Under the pieces are notes generated by a model that was not told the DNA's origin, did no database searches, and saw only the letters and a list, made by a program, of their open reading frames with translations. From Paraflavitalea pollutisoli (GTDB lineage: Bacteria; Bacteroidota; Bacteroidia; Chitinophagales; Chitinophagaceae), in contig NZ_JARKMX010000008.1 of NCBI RefSeq assembly GCF_029360705.1, positions 3,340,202 through 3,404,201 on the forward strand: DNA of 64,000 nucleotides, in the 5' to 3' direction. Shown here piece by piece: positions 52,802-60,686 of the stretch; within the stretch, counting starts at the first letter, position 1, and each line of letters opens with the position of its first letter. Made by a program: the position numbers and the translations under genes.

Positions 52802-54259
52802 TCAATGCTTTGGGCTATGTCGTTGTTTGGAGGTGGCTTCCTTATCCTTTCCATCCAGGCTATTACCAAGCTTACCATTTTCCTTTTGAGACTGCCCCTG
52901 CTGCTGTTTCTCCTCTTCCTTTTGCGACTTTCCCTGAGACTGGGCGGCTGGATCAATTTTGTTCTCAGCGTCCTGCTTTTGCCTTTTACCGTAAATCTCC
53001 TTTAAGGTTTCGGCTTGTTCTTTTGTAATCAAACCTTTCTGCACCTGTTCTTCCAATGGCACTTCCTTTTTATCCTTATCAAATAGCCGCATCGAGGATG
53101 TACGGATCGATAAAGAAGTATGGTAGTCTTCTTTTTTACCCTCATTGTCTACCATCTTTGCTTTAACCATGTTTCCCCGCTCATAGCTCTCTACCATCTG
53201 ATCCATCTTTCTTTGATCTCCTGCGTCAGCGTAGGAGTATCCTTGCATAGTTTTATGTATGTCAAACCCATAGCTCTTATCAAATCGCTGGGTTGCATAA
53301 TTGCCGTTTTTCAACTTCTGGTTATAGTTAATTTTATTCCACTCGTCATTGTTTTTGTCGTATACAGGCCGTCCAGAAAGAAAATTGAAAGCACGTTTTT
53401 GCGTCCACTGCTGAGGGGGTCGCCGTGTGCTACCTTCATCCCCGGCTTTTGGGCGGTTATTATTGTAAAAGGTCTGTTTTACGCTCGTGCCATTGGGCCG
53501 GACTTTCTCCATGTCGAACTTATTGAGAAAGTAACGGTCGCCCTCTTTAACCTTATTCAGGTGGATGGTTCCTTTTACCTGTTCCCCATCAATGACGGGA
53601 GTAATATCCTTACGAATCTGAGGCTGCCCCTCACCCATTTGCTTAACCACGTCGGCAGTAAAATGATCCAGCATACCAGTTGCCTTGAACTGACGCTGAT
53701 TGAATTCAAAATCTTCACTGTTCATAATACTTGGATTAAAACTTAAAAAATCAGGCTTTCTCACGGTGTATTCCGGGACATGGGTTCGCCAAAGACTGTC
53801 CAGAATCGCTCTTCTCTCAGGATCTTTATGTTTCTCCATATCGACAAGTAATTGCCTAATCTCCTTCCCACCTCGATCCCACACGCCAGCATCATCACTG
53901 TATTGATAACTCCAATCTGCCCGCTTCATACGGCCTGGTATATCACCTAATTCTTTCCAATGATTAACCCATGGGTCAATTTTTATATTCTTCCCGTCGC
54001 CGAGTAACATTGACTGCATCATTCTGATTACTGCGTCCAGGATATGAAACAAAGAAGAAGTGTCAAAAGCCTGCACACCGGGCCTATCCTCGGTCCTGGC
54101 AGCTATTATTTTTTGGGAAGCAAAAGGATCATCAAATACCAGGCTGTCTTTACTGACCACAGACCCATTTGAATTTAAAACGGTACTACCGGCACCATTC
54201 TGGTAATGGTTGGAAAGCTGGCCCCAAATTGCTCCTAAGTCTTTGCGAACGACTTCCAT
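52802..54259 (-). CDS. DUF3945/DUF4099-like conjugation-associated protein
   Basis: The 485-residue protein has repeated modules typical of Bacteroidota mobile-element proteins: TGMLDHFTADVVKQMGEGQPQI, GTIHLNKVKEGDRYFLNKFDM, RAFNFLSGRPVYDKN and a HKTMQGYSYADAGDQRKMDQMVESYERGNMVKAK region. The last 50 residues are low-complexity Gln/Lys/Glu (EEEKQQQGQSQKEN). Its role is unknown; relatives are linked to conjugation modules. It lies between traN and the regulators. Confidence 0.6.
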   Translation of the reverse strand: MEVVRKDLGAIWGQLSNHYQNGAGSTVLNSNGSVVSKDSLVFDDPFASQKIIAARTEDRPGVQAFDTSSLFHILDAVIRMMQSMLLGDGKNIKIDPWVNHWKELGDIPGRMKRADWSYQYSDDAGVWDRGGKEIRQLLVDMEKHKDPERRAILDSLWRTHVPEYTVRKPDFLSFNPSIMNSEDFEFNQRQFKATGMLDHFTADVVKQMGEGQPQIRKDITPVIDGEQVKGTIHLNKVKEGDRYFLNKFDMEKVRPNGTSVKQTFYNNNRPKAGDEGSTRRPPQQWTQKRAFNFLSGRPVYDKNNDEWNKINYNQKLKNGNYATQRFDKSYGFDIHKTMQGYSYADAGDQRKMDQMVESYERGNMVKAKMVDNEGKKEDYHTSLSIRTSSMRLFDKDKKEVPLEEQVQKGLITKEQAETLKEIYGKRQKQDAENKIDPAAQSQGKSQKEEEKQQQGQSQKENGKLGNSLDGKDKEATSKQRHSPKH

Positions 54260-54277
54260 AACATTTTGTTTTAATTA

Positions 54278-55111
54278 CTACAAAAGCCTCGCCCTAAGCA
54301 ATGTTCCATGTCTGATTACCAATTCCAAATCACGACCCCCATTCTTCTCCTTCAAAAGGATCCGTAACTCCTGCTTCTTCGATAACGTAAATGCGGGGAT
54401 GCCTACCACCACCTTTGCAGGCTGATCACTGGTCACAGAACCAGGCGTTAAACAGTATACCGGAATAAGTTCTTTTAGCTGTACTGCCGTACGGCGCGCC
54501 TGCTTACGATCCTTGATGAAGAATTTCAAATACTCAGGCTCATAGGCAACCATTGAACTGTTACGGATACTAAAACAAAACCACAGGTATGCCTTGTCAT
54601 AATAGAGGGTGCCCAACCGCAGGTTCATCTTCTGGTCTTTGGTCCTGCGCCACATGAAGAATTCCCTCGCGCATGCCTCCTGGGCCGTCTTTTCGATCAC
54701 ATCCGCAGTAATATCTACTCCTGCTAGTTGTACCGGAGCTGCAGAAGAATCTCTATAGAAAGAAAGGTTAAGGAAGCTAGGCGTAGGGGCATAGTCCAAT
54801 AAAAAAGAATAAAGTTGACCATCAGAAGTTATCACAGACAAATTGCTTTGTCTGAATTGCTCTTTTGCAGCTTTTACTTGCAATACATTATCCGCTCCCC
54901 TGGCTTTCTGAGCAAGGATATCGGCACTGCCACGATCTACACTTTTGATTTGAAAGGGAAAAATGATATTGGTGGTCATATCCATAGATATATCCATTTT
55001 GATTGGGCTGATCGTTTTCATTTTGTAATCGACGGGCAAAGAAGCCTGCGCCACAACCCACGACCGAACACCCACTGCAATTGCTAACAACAACACAATT
55101 CGTTTCATCAC
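54278..55111 (-). CDS. traN: Conjugative transposon protein TraN
   Basis: The 277-residue exported protein (signal MKRIVLLLAIAVGVRSWVVAQ) belongs to the TraN/DUF4138 group, with MDISMDMTTNIIFPFQIKSVDRGSADILAQKARG and a beta-rich body. It is a VirB9-like outer part of the ICE secretion channel. It begins 27 nt after the traM stop. ATG 55111 or 55108 can start it. Confidence 0.82.
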   Translation of the reverse strand: MMKRIVLLLAIAVGVRSWVVAQASLPVDYKMKTISPIKMDISMDMTTNIIFPFQIKSVDRGSADILAQKARGADNVLQVKAAKEQFRQSNLSVITSDGQLYSFLLDYAPTPSFLNLSFYRDSSAAPVQLAGVDITADVIEKTAQEACAREFFMWRRTKDQKMNLRLGTLYYDKAYLWFCFSIRNSSMVAYEPEYLKFFIKDRKQARRTAVQLKELIPVYCLTPGSVTSDQPAKVVVGIPAFTLSKKQELRILLKEKNGGRDLELVIRHGTLLRARLL

Positions 55112-55138
55112 TTAGCTTTTTTTATTATAATTATGTTA

Positions 55139-56422
55139 CTACTCCTGATTATTAGCATCCCGCAGTAATACAGAGTAGTTACCAGGAATATTTGCCCGGA
55201 TCAGCCTGGTCTTTTTACCGATCAGGGTTTTAGCAGCTTGCAGACCAGCGCTGGCAGCCTGCGCGCCAAGAGAAGGATCCAAAGAAGCGATACCCAAACT
55301 TTGGATGGCTTGATCAGTGGACTGTTTGCTTACATCCCGGCTTATGGAGCCAGGTACAAAAATTCCTTCCAATCCATCCATATCATATACTTCCAATGAA
55401 ACCGGGTAAATATTGCCATTGTGCCGCAAAGAAGTTACATTGATCAGGATCCGTTCACCACCGATGTTTGAAATACCATAAATGGCTGTATGACGCGGAA
55501 TCAGTTCTCCCCTGATATAGACATCATCCATAAGCATCAGCTTAACAGTGGCGCCATGGACAAGCGTTTGATGTTCCGGAATCACTGCCCGGATGGAGCG
55601 CTGTAAGGAAGATTGATCAACTGCATCCTCTAATCCATAGAAACGATTCACTACCCTTTGCTGTAGCCCCGCTGTATCAAGCCGGATACGACCAGACATT
55701 AACGATACCGCAGCTTCATCCGGCAACACACTGACAGGAAAAACGCTTGTTTTCTGTTGCACAGATCGTTCCTTGATCTTTTCCCTTACCCGGGCAGGAT
55801 GCTGCACATCGAGAATTTTCTCCAATACATTATTTATCTGTGAAAACTCATCACTGCCATTGTCATCACTAACTGAGGCCATCATTCTTTCCAACCTTTC
55901 CACATCGGAATTAGCGGAAACACCAGGTGAAGGATCTACCGAAACTGCCGTAGTCTGTTGCCGGTTCAACTCCCGGTCCAATTCAGCAAGTTTCTTATAA
56001 ACACGTTGCTCATTTACATCGGTGGGGGCTGTGCCCTTGGTCGGTGGCACCTTTTCACCAACAGGGTCATACTTGAATCTCGATACGCTACTACCGCCTG
56101 TATCGCCTCCTGAGAATGGCTGCCGACCTTCCACCCGATAAGGGTCAGCTCTCTCAATTGAGCGCCGCAGGACAGAATCTTTGTCAGCTTTCTCATAGAA
56201 CGCCAACTTATTCCAATTGCTATCTCCGGCCGGTGCTGCATCAGGCAGACGCATATTGTAGCCCCGCTCTTCGGTCTTGGTGGCAGCATCGTTTTTACCG
56301 ATGATTCCTGCCGAATATGCCACGAACGTGAGGAAAGGCAGGACCAGTAATGGCAGCAGCAGCATGAACTTGCGGTGCCGCAGAAATTTTTGCGAATGAT
56401 TGATTTCATTTTTCTTTTCCAT
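55139..56422 (-). CDS. traM: Conjugative transposon protein TraM
   Basis: ATG 56422 (MEKKNEINHSQKFLRHRKF) gives 427 residues. It has one N-terminal membrane helix (FMLLLPLLVLPFLTFVAYSAG), a disordered charged middle and a conserved C-terminal domain (VKLMLMDDVYIRGELIPRHTAIYGI) like VirB10 family proteins. It forms the envelope-spanning core of the channel. It overlaps the end of traL by 17 nt. Confidence 0.84.
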   Translation of the reverse strand: MEKKNEINHSQKFLRHRKFMLLLPLLVLPFLTFVAYSAGIIGKNDAATKTEERGYNMRLPDAAPAGDSNWNKLAFYEKADKDSVLRRSIERADPYRVEGRQPFSGGDTGGSSVSRFKYDPVGEKVPPTKGTAPTDVNEQRVYKKLAELDRELNRQQTTAVSVDPSPGVSANSDVERLERMMASVSDDNGSDEFSQINNVLEKILDVQHPARVREKIKERSVQQKTSVFPVSVLPDEAAVSLMSGRIRLDTAGLQQRVVNRFYGLEDAVDQSSLQRSIRAVIPEHQTLVHGATVKLMLMDDVYIRGELIPRHTAIYGISNIGGERILINVTSLRHNGNIYPVSLEVYDMDGLEGIFVPGSISRDVSKQSTDQAIQSLGIASLDPSLGAQAASAGLQAAKTLIGKKTRLIRANIPGNYSVLLRDANNQE

Positions 56423-56897
56423 ACTCAACATTTTTGTCTTTACCCATATAAAGTGATATGATATACTCTATGCTGTCCCGGATACCAGGATGTTCCTTGG
56501 TAATACGGTCATACTCCTGAACACCTGTAGGGCTCTGTTGTAAACTATCCAAAAACTGTTTGAATCGTACTAAACGCCTCAATGCCTCTTTGCCCAAAAA
56601 CGGTCCATCTTCCCGCACCGCATTGTCAGCTGGCAACGGGGTATGAGCCGGTATAATAATCGGATCAATGCGAGGACCAGTATGGGTACTTTGGGTTAGG
56701 TTGTATATAAATAAGCTGCTGAACAACGAACAGAAAATAATGAGACCGATAATTATCGATCTGCGGGACCAGGTTTCGGCTCTTCTATTCAACTTATCCG
56801 CCAACCGGCGAATCCGTACTTCTATCCACTGACCGGTTCTCATCCAGATCGCGCTAACAGCAGAAGGCTGTTGTCTCTTTTTGAATAGTCTGAACAT
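56406..56897 (-). CDS. traL: TraL-like small conjugation membrane protein
   Basis: ATG 56897 (MFRLFKKRQQPSAV) gives 163 residues; the gap to the traK stop is 4 nt. A single membrane helix (SIIIGLIIFCSLFSSLFIYNL) follows a basic cytoplasmic part. The name rests on the gene order K-L-M; sequence similarity alone is weak. Confidence 0.65.
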   Translation of the reverse strand: MFRLFKKRQQPSAVSAIWMRTGQWIEVRIRRLADKLNRRAETWSRRSIIIGLIIFCSLFSSLFIYNLTQSTHTGPRIDPIIIPAHTPLPADNAVREDGPFLGKEALRRLVRFKQFLDSLQQSPTGVQEYDRITKEHPGIRDSIEYIISLYMGKDKNVEYGKEK

Positions 56898-56901
56898 AGC
56901 A

Positions 56902-57528
56902 CTACCGATTTGAGATATTAATGTCCCGGTTTTCAATAATTGCCCAACGTTCAATTAAAAAACCGTGTGAGTTATGATCGCTCCTGCCGGTATTGCGCAG
57001 ATACCCTTCTGTTACCAGCGAACGGGTGGCAATGGAGGTAGATCGTATGATCCGTTGACTTCCATAACAACGGAAATAGTACGGATAGTCCTTTGTGTTT
57101 ACTATTATACTATCTACCTGAATCTCCTGGCTGATATTGGCTGATATGATATTGCCATAGTAACCCTGTTCTTTCAGATTCACATACTGCTGTCGAGCAC
57201 TGCCATCAGCCAGGTACAGTGCATTAGTGATATTGGTCATAATGATCTCTTCATCAGGATCCAACGTAAAGAAGTAGAAATGGAACATCTTTACATGATC
57301 CCTCGCCTCCACTGGAATATTATCTTTTTTATCGGAGGAAACAGCCTCCATCGCTTTACCATTGACAAGCACATAGATCCGGTTTTGCGTAGTGTCAGCA
57401 AGGGAAAAAGACTTGTACAAACTAAATCCGCAGAGCGACAAGGAAGCAACTATTACCACCAGCGTAAAGAACCGGATATACTGAAAGGACCTTTCAATAC
57501 TTTTAACCTTTGGAAACATATCACACAC
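56902..57528 (-). CDS. traK: Conjugative transposon protein TraK
   Basis: The 208-residue protein has one N-terminal helix (FFTLVVIVASLSLCGFSLYKS), then a VirB8-like domain with VEARDHVKMFHFYFFTLDPDEE. It is a scaffold of the conjugation channel. ATG 57528 or 57519 (MFPKVKS) can start it. It lies between traJ and traL. Confidence 0.85.
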   Translation of the reverse strand: MCDMFPKVKSIERSFQYIRFFTLVVIVASLSLCGFSLYKSFSLADTTQNRIYVLVNGKAMEAVSSDKKDNIPVEARDHVKMFHFYFFTLDPDEEIIMTNITNALYLADGSARQQYVNLKEQGYYGNIISANISQEIQVDSIIVNTKDYPYYFRCYGSQRIIRSTSIATRSLVTEGYLRNTGRSDHNSHGFLIERWAIIENRDINISNR

Positions 57529-57580
57529 ATTTTTCTTTCTTCACAATTCATCCGATATGCTCGGACCATAATCACATAGA

Positions 57581-58672
57581 CTAACTGCCAGATAACTTTT
57601 GGATAGCATAGCCACCCGGGCCTGTTACCGCAGTAGTAGCCACACTTTTTGCATCGTGGGCGAATTTGCCGGTTAGTGCATCAGCGCCTGCCACCTGCAT
57701 AATCTGATTGGCAATGGCAGGTACCGTCGTATAGCCGTAGATACCGATGACCAGAAACACTAAGTATCCCATATCCGTCCTGCTGAAATAAGTATCGCCG
57801 TTCTGAGCGATTTGGGACAAATCCAATTTCAACATGTTGATCTGAATTTCGGCGATCACCATTCCGAAGATGTTGGCGACAGGCAACCACATAAATACAT
57901 TGATATAGCGTGCCAGCCAATGACGGACCGTATGGTGGAAGCCATCGAAGGTGCTGAGCCCGAACACCAACGGTCCCAACAGTGATAATACCACAAGGTT
58001 GAAAGTGCGTAGGGTATTGATGCAAAGCGAAACAGCAGCAAAGAGCATTTGCAAAACTTCCGCGATCACTTCCTTGATCGCATTGCGGAACGCATAGCCC
58101 GCTTTAGCGAACGCGAACTTTAGATCTGTCCGGATAGAAGTAAGCCAGCCCTCACTGGCAGGCATTTCCTGGTCGTAGGTATATTTATACCACTTTGCCC
58201 TGTCACCATCACCCGTCGGTCCCACATACATTTGGTACACATCGGTGGTTTTAACTGCAGAATCTTTCTGCTGAAGCAGCGTAGCAATGACGACATTAGA
58301 ATTATTGACAATCTTACGGGTTCCGGTAACGGTCGGCTTCATTACTCCATTGATAACACCGATCACCAAAGGGAAATTGGCAATACAAAATCCCAACACA
58401 AATGGCCGGAACAAGGGATAGAAGTCGATCTGCTCAGCCCTCGCCAGGTGCCCCCACACCCGGTATGCTATATAAAACAGGGTAGCAAAGCCTGCAATCC
58501 CCATAGCAATGCCACTGAGTTCTTTACAAAGAGGCATCAATTGATCGTACAGTTTCTCCAATACCGAATGCAAGCTGTCCAGCTTGCCGGAAATGGTATT
58601 GGTAAATTGGGCCGACGCCACTACCGGCGCAACAAGTAACACGATCACCAATAAAGTGATTTGCTTTTTCAT
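57581..58672 (-). CDS. traJ: Conjugative transposon protein TraJ
   Basis: The 363-residue protein has a signal peptide, then several hydrophobic helices in the VirB6/TrbL manner (LCKELSGIAMGIAGFATLFYIAYRVWGHL; VSLCINTLRTFNLVVLSLLGPLVFGLS). It is an inner-membrane channel component. The conserved tail ends near GPGGYAIQKLSGS. Confidence 0.85.
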   Translation of the reverse strand: MKKQITLLVIVLLVAPVVASAQFTNTISGKLDSLHSVLEKLYDQLMPLCKELSGIAMGIAGFATLFYIAYRVWGHLARAEQIDFYPLFRPFVLGFCIANFPLVIGVINGVMKPTVTGTRKIVNNSNVVIATLLQQKDSAVKTTDVYQMYVGPTGDGDRAKWYKYTYDQEMPASEGWLTSIRTDLKFAFAKAGYAFRNAIKEVIAEVLQMLFAAVSLCINTLRTFNLVVLSLLGPLVFGLSTFDGFHHTVRHWLARYINVFMWLPVANIFGMVIAEIQINMLKLDLSQIAQNGDTYFSRTDMGYLVFLVIGIYGYTTVPAIANQIMQVAGADALTGKFAHDAKSVATTAVTGPGGYAIQKLSGS

Positions 58673-58723
58673 ACACCACGATTTTCACACTCACGATCAC
58701 AATATGGTTTCTCTCCCAGCGGA

Positions 58724-59356
58724 CTACTTCAGACCTTCTATATCTCTCATCCGCTGTACTTCTATCTTTTCTTTCTGTCGCTGCAATAGCAGCAGGCCGG
58801 TTGTGTTATTGAAATCACGCAGAAACACCAGTTTGTCTTCCATGTCCAGGAAAATCTTGTCGATCTCCTGTAGACGCTCTTCATCAGACATCCTGAGCCG
58901 ATTGGCAGTGATCACCGTCAGCAGGTCTTCCAGGTTTCCCAGCGAAGCATTGAAAAGCCGGGTATATACACCACCGAGGTAGCTGATCTCATCCGGCTGA
59001 AATAGCGCGGAACCCCGAAATCGCCCAAATGCAGCTTTATACTCCCTAACTAATTGCACCTGGTAGTCAATAATATCCGCCACCCTCCTGTATTGGCGTA
59101 CTGCCGGACTAACCGCCATCAGGCCATCGAGGAAGACCTTATGCAACTGGAAATTACCCTGACTGATGTTGCGGACCGTATTGTAGCCATTGGTCAGGAT
59201 CTCATACCCTTTTTTCATGTCCGCCAGCATCTGCCGGAATTGCGCCAGCTTTTCTATATTGAGCGCCAACTGCTGTAACTCCTGCACTTGCGCGGTAGCG
59301 CGGATGGTAGCTAGAAGACAAAAGATGAATACTGCCACTAGAATGAATTTTCCCAT
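58724..59356 (-). CDS. TraI-like exported protein, copy 3
   Basis: The 210-residue protein has a signal peptide (FILVAVFIFCLLATIRATAQ) and a helical body. Its C-terminus (LLLLQRQKEKIEVQRMRDIEGLK) matches the two genes before it. Segments YEILTNGYNTVRNISQGNFQLHKVFLDGLMAVSPAVRQY align with copy 2. It sits 51 nt before traJ. The role in the channel is unknown. Confidence 0.72.
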   Translation of the reverse strand: MGKFILVAVFIFCLLATIRATAQVQELQQLALNIEKLAQFRQMLADMKKGYEILTNGYNTVRNISQGNFQLHKVFLDGLMAVSPAVRQYRRVADIIDYQVQLVREYKAAFGRFRGSALFQPDEISYLGGVYTRLFNASLGNLEDLLTVITANRLRMSDEERLQEIDKIFLDMEDKLVFLRDFNNTTGLLLLQRQKEKIEVQRMRDIEGLK

Positions 59357-59360
59357 ACAG

Positions 59361-59999
59361 TCACTTTAAATCATTCACATTTTTCATTCGTTCCACCTCC
59401 ATGCGTTCCTTTTTCATTTGCAGGATCATCACGGAGGTTTCAGCTGACCAGGTCTCGATAAAACTATACCGGTCCTTCATTTCGTCATAAACCTCATCAA
59501 TACGTCGGATCCGTTCATCATCCGAAAGCTGCAGGTGATTCGCCATAAGCAGATCCGCCAGGTCAGACAGCAACGAGAGACAACCAGCCGATAGGCCGAC
59601 CGTAACCCGATCAGTATAAGCCTTCATTTCTGGCGACAGCCCTCCCTCAGTCATCAGCAGCTTCTTATTCGCTGCACACGCGCGAGTAATCTTAACCGCC
59701 ATCGTCAGAATATCTGCCACATGTGGATATTGCCGGATGCGCGGGTTGATCGCCACCAGTCCGTTAAAGAATAACTGATCAAGTGTCAGGTGCCCGTTCT
59801 TAATGTTACTGATCACCCCCAAACCCTGCCGTACAATACTGTAGCCCTTTTGTAAGTACTCGATATAGACCTTTCCCGCGGCGATATGTTCCAGATACAT
59901 TTTTATCTGCCTGTTCTGTGCGTGTGTTGATCCTACGCAGCAAAAAAGTACAGCCGCCAGCATACGGCCTTTCCAGCTGACTGGGTTACCGTATGCCAT
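59361..59999 (-). CDS. TraI-like exported protein, copy 2
   Basis: The 212-residue protein has a signal-type N-terminus (MLAAVLFCCVGSTHAQ) and a helical body with EYLQKGYSIVRQGLGVISNIKNGHLTLDQLFFNGLVAINPRIRQY, then a C-terminal VMILQMKKERMEVERMKNVNDLK. It overlaps copy 1 by 14 nt and lies 4 nt before copy 3. It is clearly a paralogue of copy 3. Confidence 0.72.
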   Translation of the reverse strand: MAYGNPVSWKGRMLAAVLFCCVGSTHAQNRQIKMYLEHIAAGKVYIEYLQKGYSIVRQGLGVISNIKNGHLTLDQLFFNGLVAINPRIRQYPHVADILTMAVKITRACAANKKLLMTEGGLSPEMKAYTDRVTVGLSAGCLSLLSDLADLLMANHLQLSDDERIRRIDEVYDEMKDRYSFIETWSAETSVMILQMKKERMEVERMKNVNDLK

Positions 60000-60657
60000 A
60001 AATCTCTTTTATACGTTTGGCCTCTATTTCGTCTTTGGCGCGCTGCAGGGAAAGCTGTGCATTTTCCGCATTGAACATTCTAAGATCAGCCAGGTTCTGT
60101 CCAATGGCAGCGCTAACCGAGTTGATAATGGTCAACCGCTTACCGTCCGTCATTTCAGTATTGAAGGAATTAACAACCAGAAATAGCTGATCCAGATTCT
60201 TCACACTATGATCCAGGATGCCGGAATATACCTGAACCATAAAGTCGATCTCTTCCTTTGTGAAGTGTTGGTCCTGCCGGAATAAACGCAGTGCTGCCTT
60301 GTATTCATCCACTATGGCAAGCTGCTGTTGCATGACAGCCTTCACTTTTGTATAGCCTGATATGGCCTGCTTTACTTTCCTTAGCTCGTCATAGTACTGG
60401 GCATACTGATCTTTGTGCTTCTCTATCCAGGAAGATATTTCATCGAGCTTCACCTTTGACAAAGTATTTTCCAATGTCTTCTGAGCGTTCTGTAGCCAGA
60501 TCGTTTTGTTTTGAAGTCGCTGTACAGCCAGGTCGGCGGCTTTGATTGCGGCAATCAGGGCTTTCCTGACAGCCTCCCATATAATCGCGTGGCTCTTTTG
60601 CGTTGGATAGATCGTCACCACCACACACAAGAGGAATACGCATATTCCCTTTTTCAT
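59986..60657 (-). CDS. traI: Conjugal transfer protein TraI-like, copy 1
   Basis: The 223-residue exported protein (signal MKKGICVFLLCVVVTIYPTQKSHA) has a long helical body (QRLQNKTIWLQNAQKTLENTLSKVKLDEISSWIEKHKDQYAQYYDELRKVK) and the C-terminal LQRAKDEIEAKRIKEIYG. It matches TraI-type proteins of Bacteroidota ICEs in layout and place after traG. It stands 29 nt from traG. Confidence 0.76.
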   Translation of the reverse strand: MKKGICVFLLCVVVTIYPTQKSHAIIWEAVRKALIAAIKAADLAVQRLQNKTIWLQNAQKTLENTLSKVKLDEISSWIEKHKDQYAQYYDELRKVKQAISGYTKVKAVMQQQLAIVDEYKAALRLFRQDQHFTKEEIDFMVQVYSGILDHSVKNLDQLFLVVNSFNTEMTDGKRLTIINSVSAAIGQNLADLRMFNAENAQLSLQRAKDEIEAKRIKEIYGIR

Positions 60658-60686
60658 ACTTCACGATTTTCATGATGAACAAATCA

